Origin: PMNU01 sp035479875 | Lineage (GTDB): Bacteria; Patescibacteriota; Saccharimonadia; Saccharimonadales; UBA4665 | Assembly (NCBI GenBank): GCA_035479875.1 | Contig: DATIIH010000011.1 | Span: forward strand, 1-64,000 | Direction: 5' to 3' | DNA length: 64,000 bases | Shown: positions 55,383 to 62,701 of the stretch, in pieces | How positions within the stretch are numbered: position 1 is the stretch's first letter | Layout of the letters: the number at the start of each line of letters is the position of its first letter | Made by a program: the position numbers and the translations under genes | The notes under the pieces: model-generated | Seen by the model: the letters and a program-made list of their open reading frames with translations, nothing else | The model's database searches: none | What the model was told of the DNA's origin: nothing

Positions 55383-55780
55383 TGGCTGCACACACTTACT
55401 TCTACGCGCTGGGCCGCCGCAAGTCGGCTACCGCACGTGTCCGTCTGCAGGGCGGCAAGGGCAGCATCACGGTTAATGGCAAGCCCGCCGAAGAATACTT
55501 CGCTGGCAGCAAGAACCTGCTTAATGAGCTTGCTAAGCCGTTTGCTGCACTCGAGCAAGAGAACAAGTTCGACATCACCGCCAACGTTGACGGTGGCGGT
55601 CACGCTGGACAAGTCGATGCTATCCGCCTCGGCATTGCCAAAGCGATGGTTGCTATGAACGAAGAGCTCAAGAGCACGCTTAAGCGTGCAGACCTCTTAA
55701 GCCGCGACTCCCGCGAGCGCGAGCGCAAGAAGTTTGGCCTCAAGGGCGCCCGCAAGCAACGCCAATTCACCAAGCGTTAA
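55382..55780 (+). CDS. rpsI: 30S ribosomal protein S9
   Basis: 132 residues; YALGRRKSATARVRL start, DGGGHAGQVDAIRLGIAKA and C-terminal KKFGLKGARKQRQFTKR reaching the P site. Last gene of the ribosomal cluster, followed by two terminator hairpins. Confidence 0.98.
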   Translation: MAAHTYFYALGRRKSATARVRLQGGKGSITVNGKPAEEYFAGSKNLLNELAKPFAALEQENKFDITANVDGGGHAGQVDAIRLGIAKAMVAMNEELKSTLKRADLLSRDSRERERKKFGLKGARKQRQFTKR

Positions 55781-55785
55781 GGTAA

Positions 55786-55853
55786 TGAGACACCCCGAAG
55801 GGGTTTCTCATCGCGCCGGGCTAAAGAGAAGTCGCATCGAGCGGCTTCTTTTA
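55786..55853. terminator. Tandem terminator hairpins after rpsI
   Basis: First TGAGACACCCC-GAA-GGGGTTTCTCA (55786-55810, one mismatch), then GAAGTCGC-ATCGA-GCGGCTTC plus TTTTATTT (55828-55852). The second can serve both rpsI and the converging HAD gene. Confidence 0.85.
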
Positions 55854-55854
55854 T

Positions 55855-56436
55855 TTATGTTTGAGGGTATAAGACGGTCTCGATCTGCTTGGTGAAGTCA
55901 AAAAAATCGTAGTACTGGATAGCGGTGATGCCGTACCCGCGCGCGGCCTCAACGTACTCGGTCTGATCGTCAATGAATAGCATATCCTTAAGTTCAACGC
56001 CCAAGCGTTCAGCAGCGATCTCGAATATTTTGCGTTCCGGTTTCACGCAGCCAACCTCACCAGATACAACTATAGCGTCGAATAAGGCCAGCGCGTCTGG
56101 TGGCAAACGCCGTTGTACGCTGCCTTGATTAGCGTTGCTCACCATACCAATCTTGTATCTTTCTTTTAGCTCAGTACGGACATAAGTAAAGAGTTTGGTG
56201 TTTGGTTGCTCCATGCGCTTAGCGGTTTCGAGCCAGTCATCCACCGAGACGCCGATGCGGTCGGCAACGCGCTTGTTAAAGTCAGTGGGCGAGATTAATG
56301 CCAAATTGGCCAGGCCGAGGACCTGATGAATAAACGGGTCATCTTTGTTTGGGTCGCCGCCTGCCTCCCGATACGTTTCGCGGAAACCGCGGCCCACTAA
56401 AACTCCGTAACAATCGAACACAATCGCCTTAATCAT
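55855..56436 (-). CDS. HAD-superfamily hydrolase
   Basis: 193 residues, soluble. Motif I is FDCYGVLV: the nucleophile D8 is present but the usual second Asp is Tyr10, as in some HAD subgroups with FDxxGVL. Motif II MVSNA, motif III KPERKIF, motif IV MLFIDDQ. A helical cap (about residues 15-90) resembles phosphatase/dehalogenase-type HADs; substrate unknown. Minus-strand TATAAT (56449-56444) ends 7 nt before the ATG: leaderless pattern. Confidence 0.88.
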   Translation of the reverse strand: MIKAIVFDCYGVLVGRGFRETYREAGGDPNKDDPFIHQVLGLANLALISPTDFNKRVADRIGVSVDDWLETAKRMEQPNTKLFTYVRTELKERYKIGMVSNANQGSVQRRLPPDALALFDAIVVSGEVGCVKPERKIFEIAAERLGVELKDMLFIDDQTEYVEAARGYGITAIQYYDFFDFTKQIETVLYPQT

Positions 56437-56521
56437 TACGGGTATTATACCTTATGCGGCGCGAAGATGGCACAGTACAATAAACTAGCCGAAAATAAAT
56501 GCACATGCTATAGTAGCGTTT

Positions 56522-56596
56522 ATGACTAACCGAAGGCACAGTTTTAGCTGGCAGATCGACACTTCTTGTGGCGGTTTGTTCTGTGCGTTTGTATAA
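56522..56596 (+). CDS. Leader peptide (24 aa, one Trp) of the trpS-operon attenuator
   Basis: 24-codon ORF starting 7 nt after TATAGT (56509-56514), no SD. It contains RRHSFSWQIDTSCGG, with the single Trp at position 10 (56549-56551). GTGGCGGT (56568-56575), 17 nt beyond that codon, is perfectly complementary to ACCGCCAC in the downstream terminator, so a ribosome stalled at Trp would leave the antiterminator free. Confidence 0.65.
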   Translation: MTNRRHSFSWQIDTSCGGLFCAFV

Positions 56597-56623
56597 TTTT
56601 CGAAAACTCAAGAATATTGAAGA

Positions 56624-56647
56624 GACCGCCACCGAGCGGCCTTTTTA
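56624..56647 (+). terminator. Attenuator terminator before the GNAT-trpS operon
   Basis: GACCGC-CACCGA-GCGGCC with a T5 run (56642-56646). The stem is short (4-5 pairs, one mismatch). Bases 56625-56632 (ACCGCCAC) can pair with the leader ORF instead (8 bp). Confidence 0.65.
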
Positions 56648-56685
56648 GTTACATAAAAGAACAAGTTTTAGATAAGGAATTAGAA

Positions 56686-57328
56686 ATGAACACCACAATT
56701 AGATTAGTAGATACTGCAAATGTAGACGCGCTGACAGAGCAGGCAGTATACGAGCTAGCGGCACAAGGTTTTGAGCAACCAAATGATGATGAGATGCGGG
56801 CCGACACCATTCGCCATATTCGCGGCGCGGAGGCGTTGCAAGTAGCCTATCAAGAACAGGGGATGGTAGCATTCTCGCTCTACGGGAGAAGTCTTTGGCG
56901 GCCGAGCAGTAGAGCTCTCCGGCATCGTTGTGCAGCCTAACTGTCAGGCACGAAACATTGGCGCACAGATGTTGGCCGACTACATGCGGCTAACAAACCC
57001 AGAGTTGGTCTTCGCGCATACGCGCAACCCGGCAATTCTGCGTCTTTTGGCTGCGGCCTGTGGAGGCGAGGAGGCGGTATACCCGCTCAACAACTCAAGG
57101 CAGCACGCCGAGCTTGCGCTTCAGATACCCGGGGCCAGTGTGGAATCCGACGGAGTGGTGTACCACGTTAATCGGTATGGCAACACCGGGCTTTACGGCA
57201 TGAGCGACCCTGCCGAGCGGCAGTTTGGCGCATCCGCTAGCCTCAAGGAGCGTTTCCCAGGGCTCAACGAAGTCGGCACGGCGCTCGTGGTGATTGCCGA
57301 ACCACAACGTATGGAGGCACAGTTATGA
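56686..57328 (+). pseudogene. GNAT-like acetyltransferase interrupted by a +1 frameshift
   Basis: The ATG at 56686 has SD AAGGAA. The first frame reads to about 56886 (GMVAFSLYG) and then continues sensibly only in the +1 frame from 56888 (EVFGGRAVELSGIVVQPN), which contains the acetyl-CoA loop-type segment QARNIGAQMLADYM. One extra base at GGG-AGA breaks the frame; the first frame stops at 56940. It may be a pseudogene, a sequencing error, or programmed +1 frameshifting on GGG followed by the rare AGA codon. Stop overlaps the next ATG (ATGA). Confidence 0.6.
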
Positions 57329-58038
57329 AACGTGTCCTGATTATTGGATCCCAGCACGGGAACGAGCTGCTGGGTGAGCTGCTGTACGCATATATACAAG
57401 GGCAGCCAGCGCATCCAAACCTGCAGGTGTCGTATATCTTGGCCAATCCTAGAGCGCATGAGACAGGGGTGCGATACGTTGAATCAGATATGAATCGCAG
57501 TTTTAAGTCCGGCCTAACTACTTATGAGGCCCAATGTGCTGAGCGGCTGTTGGCGTACGCACAAGCACGTCTGTTCGACTTAGTCATAGACGCGCACACC
57601 ACGACCGTTAACCAGCCGCCATGTGTTATAACAGCGGACATCGGCGGTGCGCGTGCGGAATACATGCGAGCTTCTCATATCAAACACATAGTCGTGATGA
57701 AGCACGCCTTCTTACGCCAATCGCTAATCGGAAACGTCCCCCAAGCAGTTTCTGTTGAGGTGAGCGATACCCAATTGAGCGAGGAGCTATTCGAAGCGCT
57801 CTACCAAGACCTGGTAGCTTATGCTGCCGGGCGCGCCCGACATCCAGATAAAGAAGTGTTCGCAGTCACCGAGTTGCTTAAAAAGAGCCGTCTGGCGCCT
57901 GCAGAGGTTGCTGCGCTACGCAACTTTACCCGTTCGCCGCAAGGCTTCTACTCCGTACTCGTCGGCGAGGCAGCCTACGAGCAGCATGGCGACTATCTGG
58001 GCTTTGTAGCTAAGACGAAACAGGAGGTTACTGTATAA
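57325..58038 (+). CDS. M14-type zinc deacylase, succinylglutamate desuccinylase/aspartoacylase family
   Basis: 237 residues. Zinc ligands of the AstE/AspA family are visible: H11 and E14 in GSQHGNELLGE, and H91 in VIDAHTTT, with NPRA and DMNRSF (substrate-binding Arg region) between, and a late Glu in VSVEVS. Related enzymes remove N-acyl groups from amino acids. ATGA overlap with the GNAT gene suggests paired acylation/deacylation. Substrate unknown. Confidence 0.85.
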   Translation: MKRVLIIGSQHGNELLGELLYAYIQGQPAHPNLQVSYILANPRAHETGVRYVESDMNRSFKSGLTTYEAQCAERLLAYAQARLFDLVIDAHTTTVNQPPCVITADIGGARAEYMRASHIKHIVVMKHAFLRQSLIGNVPQAVSVEVSDTQLSEELFEALYQDLVAYAAGRARHPDKEVFAVTELLKKSRLAPAEVAALRNFTRSPQGFYSVLVGEAAYEQHGDYLGFVAKTKQEVTV

Positions 58039-58039
58039 T

Positions 58040-59083
58040 ATGAGTATTGTGAGCAAACCTGTCATTTTAACCGGCATTCGTGCCAATAACGACCTGACTA
58101 TTGGCAACTATTTGGGCGCGCTATTGCCCATGGTAGATATGGCCAAGAACCACGCCGAAGACTTCGAGGTCAATCTCATGGTTGCTGACCTTCATAGCTT
58201 CACAACCCCCGTAGATTACTCTAAGTTATTCGAGCAAATACAGCACACCCTGCGCATCTACAGCGCGGCAGGCTTACCCATGGACCAGCCGAATGTGCGA
58301 GTATTTCGCCAAAGTTACGTGCCGGCGCACAGTGAACTAACTTGGATTCTGGATTGTTTTACTGGTATGGGCGAGCTATCACGCATGACCCAATTTAAAG
58401 ACAAGTCAAACAAAATGAACGAAGACCGAATCAACGTCGGCTTGTTTAACTATCCCGTTCTCATGGCTTGCGACGTCCTCCTGTATAACGCGCAGTACGT
58501 GCCCGTTGGAGAAGACCAAACCCAGCATTTGGAGTTTATGCGCGATATTGCTGAACGCATGAATAATCAGTTTGGCAGCGAACTGTTCACCGTCCCGCTG
58601 CCCGTGCCCAAGCAGCACGAGTTTTTTGGCAAAGACCAAGGCCTGCGCATCCGTGATCTCATAGACCCCACCAAAAAAATGAGCAAGAGCGATGAGACGG
58701 GCCGCGGCGTCATATTTATGAACGACGCGCCAGAAGCGGCAGCCAAAAAAGTGATGAGCGCGGCCACTGATTCTTACGGTGAGATCAAATACGATATGCG
58801 AGAACGCCCGGGCATCAGCAACCTGCTGCAGATGCTGGCACTATTCTCTGATCGTGAGCTTACAGACGTACTTGGCGAGTATGAGGGTAAACCCAGTTAC
58901 GGTGACCTTAAAAAAGCCGTTGCCGATCATGTGAGCAAGTTCTTGCAGAACTTCCAGGCCAACCTGGCCAACGTTGACGACAAGATTGTGCTCGCTAAGC
59001 TCGAAGCTAGCGAAGTTAAAATGAACGAGACTGCCAACGCCACCTTGCTGCGCGCCCAAAAGGCGGTGGGCCTCCGTGCGTAG
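58040..59083 (+). CDS. trpS: Tryptophanyl-tRNA synthetase
   Basis: 347 residues, class I. HIGH-equivalent TIGNYLGAL, the GEDQTQHLEFMRDIAERMN segment, and KMSKS in KKMSKSDE. SD AGGAGG at 58022-58027 within the end of the deacylase gene. Third gene of an operon whose leader peptide contains a single, well-positioned Trp codon. The next gene starts at a GTG overlapping its last codons. Confidence 0.97.
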   Translation: MSIVSKPVILTGIRANNDLTIGNYLGALLPMVDMAKNHAEDFEVNLMVADLHSFTTPVDYSKLFEQIQHTLRIYSAAGLPMDQPNVRVFRQSYVPAHSELTWILDCFTGMGELSRMTQFKDKSNKMNEDRINVGLFNYPVLMACDVLLYNAQYVPVGEDQTQHLEFMRDIAERMNNQFGSELFTVPLPVPKQHEFFGKDQGLRIRDLIDPTKKMSKSDETGRGVIFMNDAPEAAAKKVMSAATDSYGEIKYDMRERPGISNLLQMLALFSDRELTDVLGEYEGKPSYGDLKKAVADHVSKFLQNFQANLANVDDKIVLAKLEASEVKMNETANATLLRAQKAVGLRA

Positions 59084-60548
59084 CGTTAAAGACGTCCCGT
59101 TTTATCCCAACACCGCCGACGACATGCAGTGTATGGTTTCGGTGTACCGCTCGATAATCGAGTATGTTAAGGGCGAAAGGATGACCCAGCGAGCAGTGGC
59201 TGATTATGTGGGCTTTAAGCCTGGCCGCGCCGTATGGACGCTGGCACCGCTTACTAAAATGGCTCAAGACGGTTTTGACATCGTGATGATTGAGCCGTTT
59301 GACTACCGGGCCTACGCTAAGCAAGGCCGATCGTATCTAGACACAATATTTACGCCCGAAAAGCTAGATTATCAGTTTACCTATACCAACATCGCAGAGA
59401 TCCGCCCGCTCATTCCGGACTTTTTGCGCAGTGTTAATTGGGAAAAACGTTCGGCCAGGTTACAGGACATCGACAACCTGCTTACTAAGGACTATATCGT
59501 GTTTGTAACGCTCAACTCGCGCGAGCTAAACGGCCGCGAAGGCTTTGTGTCGCACGCCGTGCTGGTGATTGGCCGCGAGGGCTCTGATTATATTGTCCAC
59601 GACCCCGGCTTGCCGCCACGGCCTTCGCGCGTTATACCTCGCTACAAATTATGGGAAGCGATGGGCGGCAAAGACCATACCGAGGAAGTCACCGGCTTTA
59701 AGCTTAAAACGCTCATTGGCCTGCGGCTCGACCAGTATGTGGTGGGCACAAAGCCGCGCCTGAGTCGCGCGTTTGCTGCCAAGCTGATAGATGACGGCAG
59801 AGTGCTGGTTAACGGCGCATCTACAAAAGTCGGCTACAAAGTTAAAGAAGACGATAAGATCACGATTGATTACGACGAAGCTATTCTGGACACCGTGCCA
59901 GATATTGATTTGCCCGTGCTATATGAAGACGCCGACTGCATCGTCATCAACAAACCAGCCGGTGTGCTTACGCATGTGCAAGGCGAATTTAACCCTGAAG
60001 CTACTGTTGCGAGTTATCTGCGCAAGCGCTCTGAGGGTCTAGCCGGCGATCGCGCCGGAGTGGTACATCGGCTAGACCGTGCCACCAGCGGCGTGATTAT
60101 TGGCGCCAAGAACCAGCACGCCCTCAAGTTTTTGCAGGCCCAGTTTGCCGAGCGCAAGGCCAAAAAAACATATACTGCGATTGTGGAGGGCCATCTCAAA
60201 CAGCCGGAGGCGGTCATTGATATGCCGATTGAGCGCAACCCTAAGGCACCAGCCACCTTTAGGGTGGGCGTCAACGGTAAAGCTGCTCGTACACATTACA
60301 AGGTGCTCAAGGAGAACGATGCGTATAGTTTGGTGGAGCTCAAACCTGAAACTGGCCGCACCCATCAGCTACGCGTGCATCTCCAAAGAGTTGGCCACCC
60401 CATTGTCGGCGACCCCTTGTATGGTAGCGGCAAACACGGCGATCGCCTATATCTCCATGCCCATAAATTAGAGCTGACGCTGCCAGACGGCGAACGCAAG
60501 ACGTTCACCGCACCACTGCCGCCAGAGTTTAAGGAACTGTTTGCATGA
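59076..60548 (+). CDS. Fusion of peptidase C39-like domain and RluA-family pseudouridine synthase
   Basis: 490 residues. Residues 1-205 resemble C39-like papain-fold peptidases: candidate C19 (DDMQCMVS), H160 (SHAVLVIG) and D176 (HDPGLPP). Then an S4 RNA-binding domain (about 217-270) and an RluA/RluD pseudouridine synthase (about 280-485) with catalytic D334 in HRLDRATSG and ETGRTHQLRVHL. The frame is continuous across the junction. GTG start overlaps trpS by 8 nt; stop overlaps holB by ATGA. The N-terminal domain is unusual for rRNA-modifying enzymes. Confidence 0.85.
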   Translation: MRSVKDVPFYPNTADDMQCMVSVYRSIIEYVKGERMTQRAVADYVGFKPGRAVWTLAPLTKMAQDGFDIVMIEPFDYRAYAKQGRSYLDTIFTPEKLDYQFTYTNIAEIRPLIPDFLRSVNWEKRSARLQDIDNLLTKDYIVFVTLNSRELNGREGFVSHAVLVIGREGSDYIVHDPGLPPRPSRVIPRYKLWEAMGGKDHTEEVTGFKLKTLIGLRLDQYVVGTKPRLSRAFAAKLIDDGRVLVNGASTKVGYKVKEDDKITIDYDEAILDTVPDIDLPVLYEDADCIVINKPAGVLTHVQGEFNPEATVASYLRKRSEGLAGDRAGVVHRLDRATSGVIIGAKNQHALKFLQAQFAERKAKKTYTAIVEGHLKQPEAVIDMPIERNPKAPATFRVGVNGKAARTHYKVLKENDAYSLVELKPETGRTHQLRVHLQRVGHPIVGDPLYGSGKHGDRLYLHAHKLELTLPDGERKTFTAPLPPEFKELFA

Positions 60549-61405
60549 CGCTCATCATGCATGATGCCACTCAAGCCCAAATTGTGCAGTTTATTGTTAG
60601 GCCAGCACAGGCCCTGCTTATAGCAGGACCCGACGGTATTGGTAAAACAGCCCTAGCCGAGAGCATCGTGACTAAAGTTTTAGGGATTGAACCAGAATCC
60701 CTTACGACGCACCCGCAGGTCAAACGCATCGCTGCTGACGGGCAAAGCATTTCCATTGATGCCATCCGCGAGCTACAGCGGTTTTTGCAGCTTAAGACTA
60801 TTGGCACGAGCACGTATCGCCGGGCAGTCATCGTTGAACACGCCCAAGCTTTAACTCAAGAAGCCCAAAATGCATTTCTTAAGCTCCTAGAAGAGCCACC
60901 GGCCGACACACTGCTTATTCTTACCGTGCACAATCCGCGCGCGCTTTTGCCTACTATTTTGTCACGCACCCAGGTCATCACTGCGCATACGCCTACCAAG
61001 GAGCAACTGCAGCCGTTGCTTGCCGGTGTTGAGCCCATGGCCGCATCACAGGCCTACTTTTTGAGTGGTGGCCTGCCAGGCCTGCTAAGCGCGCTGGTGA
61101 GCGAAGATCAAACCCACCCGCTGCTTGCCAGTGTTGCCACGGCTAAAGAAATTCTCCAGAAGTCAGCTTTTGAACGGTTGAGTTTGGTAGATGGCCTAAG
61201 CAAGCAAAAAGACCAGGTGCGTGCCGTCCTAGAGGCCCTGGAGCGCATCGCCGCCGCTGGGCTCACGGGCGCGGCTGGCAAACAAGATGCAGCGCGCATC
61301 AAACAGTGGCACCGCATCCGCAAGATGGCCCTAGAAACGCGCGGATACATCGAAAAAAGTGCCAATGCCAAGCTAGCCTTAAGCAATTTATTCTTGCATT
61401 TGTAG
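60545..61405 (+). CDS. holB: DNA polymerase III delta'-type clamp-loader subunit
   Basis: 286 residues. AAA+ fold with GPDGIGKTALAE (Walker A), QNAFLKLLEEPP and LPTILSRTQVI, where the SRC motif is SRT. No CxxC zinc module is seen. Role: clamp loading in replication. ATGA overlap with the preceding fusion gene. Confidence 0.88.
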   Translation: MTLIMHDATQAQIVQFIVRPAQALLIAGPDGIGKTALAESIVTKVLGIEPESLTTHPQVKRIAADGQSISIDAIRELQRFLQLKTIGTSTYRRAVIVEHAQALTQEAQNAFLKLLEEPPADTLLILTVHNPRALLPTILSRTQVITAHTPTKEQLQPLLAGVEPMAASQAYFLSGGLPGLLSALVSEDQTHPLLASVATAKEILQKSAFERLSLVDGLSKQKDQVRAVLEALERIAAAGLTGAAGKQDAARIKQWHRIRKMALETRGYIEKSANAKLALSNLFLHL

Positions 61406-61435
61406 GCTGGCTGCGACTATACTAATCTGTATCAT

Positions 61436-62089
61436 ATGTTTGAGATAGCAATTGTTGGCGCTTTTGGCCTCCTCGCCTTCCACAACACGAAGGTCCATGA
61501 CGACGAGATTCTCGGCGCCAGCCGCAAAATCGGTGATCGCATGGGCAAGTTGTGGGATATCGCCCACCAAGGAATGCGCGAAAATCGCCTCCTCCGCGCC
61601 GAAAAGGCACTGTTAACAATCCTAAAGATCGACGAACGCAACGCAGCCGCCTACAATCGCCTCGGCATTCTCTACGCCAAACAAAAGGAATATCGCGACG
61701 CAATCGACTGTTTTGAGATTGCCAGCTCTATCGAAGCAAGCCCTTCAAGTTTACACAACTTAGGGCTTATTTATTATGAGACCGAAAACTACGAGAAAGC
61801 CGCCATCGCTTTTGAGCAAGCTCTTAAGCTCGAAGATAGCCTGGCTGCCCGCCACGTAGCCTACGCCAAAGTGCAAGAAAAGCTTGGTAACGAAAAGATG
61901 ATGTTCCAGGCACTCGACAAAGCGGTAGACCTCGAACCTAACCGCGAAACGTACCAGTTGCTTCAAAAGGCTTACCTCGACCGCGGCATGCAGGCCGAGG
62001 CCGATATGATCGAGCAAAAGCTAAGCAAGCTCATCATGCCGGCCGGTAAGCCCAAGCGCATGCTGCGCCCCAAGCGCGTCGTTGTATAA
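61436..62089 (+). CDS. Tetratricopeptide-repeat protein
   Basis: 217 residues. A weakly hydrophobic N-terminus (FEIAIVGAFGLLAF) may be a membrane segment; residues about 60-190 carry about four TPR units (AAAYNRLGILYAKQKEYRDAI, SLHNLGLIYYETENYEKAA and so on); basic tail. TTGCAT-N18-TATACT (61394-61423) ends 12 nt before the ATG. Partner unknown. Confidence 0.85.
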   Translation: MFEIAIVGAFGLLAFHNTKVHDDEILGASRKIGDRMGKLWDIAHQGMRENRLLRAEKALLTILKIDERNAAAYNRLGILYAKQKEYRDAIDCFEIASSIEASPSSLHNLGLIYYETENYEKAAIAFEQALKLEDSLAARHVAYAKVQEKLGNEKMMFQALDKAVDLEPNRETYQLLQKAYLDRGMQAEADMIEQKLSKLIMPAGKPKRMLRPKRVVV

Positions 62090-62124
62090 ACAGCGTAGAT
62101 TTGCTACACTTACATCTGTTAAAT

Positions 62125-62201
62125 GCCGCTTTAGCTCAGCTGGTTAGAGCATCAGTTTTGTAAACTGAGGGTCGTCGGTTCGAATCCGACAAGCGGCTCC
62201 A
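62125..62201 (+). tRNA. tRNA-Thr (anticodon TGT)
   Basis: Acceptor GCCGCTT/AAGCGGC, D arm GCTCAGCTGGTTAGAGC, anticodon stem TCAGT/ACTGA around loop TTTGTAA (anticodon TGT), T arm GTCGGTTCGAATCCGAC, encoded CCA. A TACACT -10-like box lies 15 nt upstream. Confidence 0.98.
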
Positions 62202-62242
62202 AGTAACTTAACATTTTGGGCAACATCTGATACATTGGCGCC

Positions 62243-62647
62243 ATGCTAACAAAAGAGAAGGGCGACATCGCCCTTGGTCAGGCAATCGCGTATTTCCTGG
62301 GCAGTGAATATGAAGTCTGCATTCCGGTAGGCGATAAGCGAGATTATGATCTTGTGGTTGAAAAGCACAGTGTACTGTATAGAGTGCAGGTAAAATACGC
62401 AGGGCTGTACACCAGCAGCAATGATTGCAGGGCATCCTTGCGAGTTATGGGCGGCAACCAGTCGTATAACACTGTAAAAAGGTATAGCGATAATGCATTT
62501 GAGTACCTTTTCGTGTATACTGCAAAGCACGAATCCTTCCTGATACCCTGGAAGGATTTAAAAATACGTAACGTGCTGTGTATAGAATCACCTATCTATA
62601 GCACCTACAAAATTAAGCAGGGATTGTGGAGCGGTCAAACACGGTAG
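62243..62647 (+). CDS. PD-(D/E)XK endonuclease-like protein (PDDEXK_5-like)
   Basis: 134 residues. KGDIALGQAIAYFLGSEYEV, DKRDYDLVVE and YRVQVKYAG match the small PD-(D/E)XK family that includes the intron endonuclease of a cyanobacterial tRNA group I intron: catalytic acidic Asp in YDLVV and QVK as the (D/E)XK variant. It sits between two tRNA genes and its last ten codons are the first 31 nt of tRNA-Tyr, so it may be a homing-type or element-borne nuclease. No SD is evident. Confidence 0.7.
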   Translation: MLTKEKGDIALGQAIAYFLGSEYEVCIPVGDKRDYDLVVEKHSVLYRVQVKYAGLYTSSNDCRASLRVMGGNQSYNTVKRYSDNAFEYLFVYTAKHESFLIPWKDLKIRNVLCIESPIYSTYKIKQGLWSGQTR

Positions 62648-62701
62648 ACTGTAAATCTATTGGCTTAGCCTTCGGGGGTTCGAATCCCTCTCCCTGCACC
62701 A
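62617..62701 (+). tRNA. tRNA-Tyr (anticodon GTA), integration site of a serine-recombinase element
   Basis: Acceptor GCAGGGA/TCCCTGC, anticodon stem TAGA/TCTA with loop CTGTAAA (anticodon GTA), long variable arm (TGGCTTAGCCTTC), T arm GGGGGTTCGAATCCCTC, encoded CCA. Overlapped at its 5' end by the nuclease ORF and antisense at its 3' end by the recombinase gene. Confidence 0.96.

Noticed and set aside
57264..57459. Minus-strand frames across the GNAT and deacylase genes
   Set aside because: Short, no promoter, and opposite to a coupled operon.
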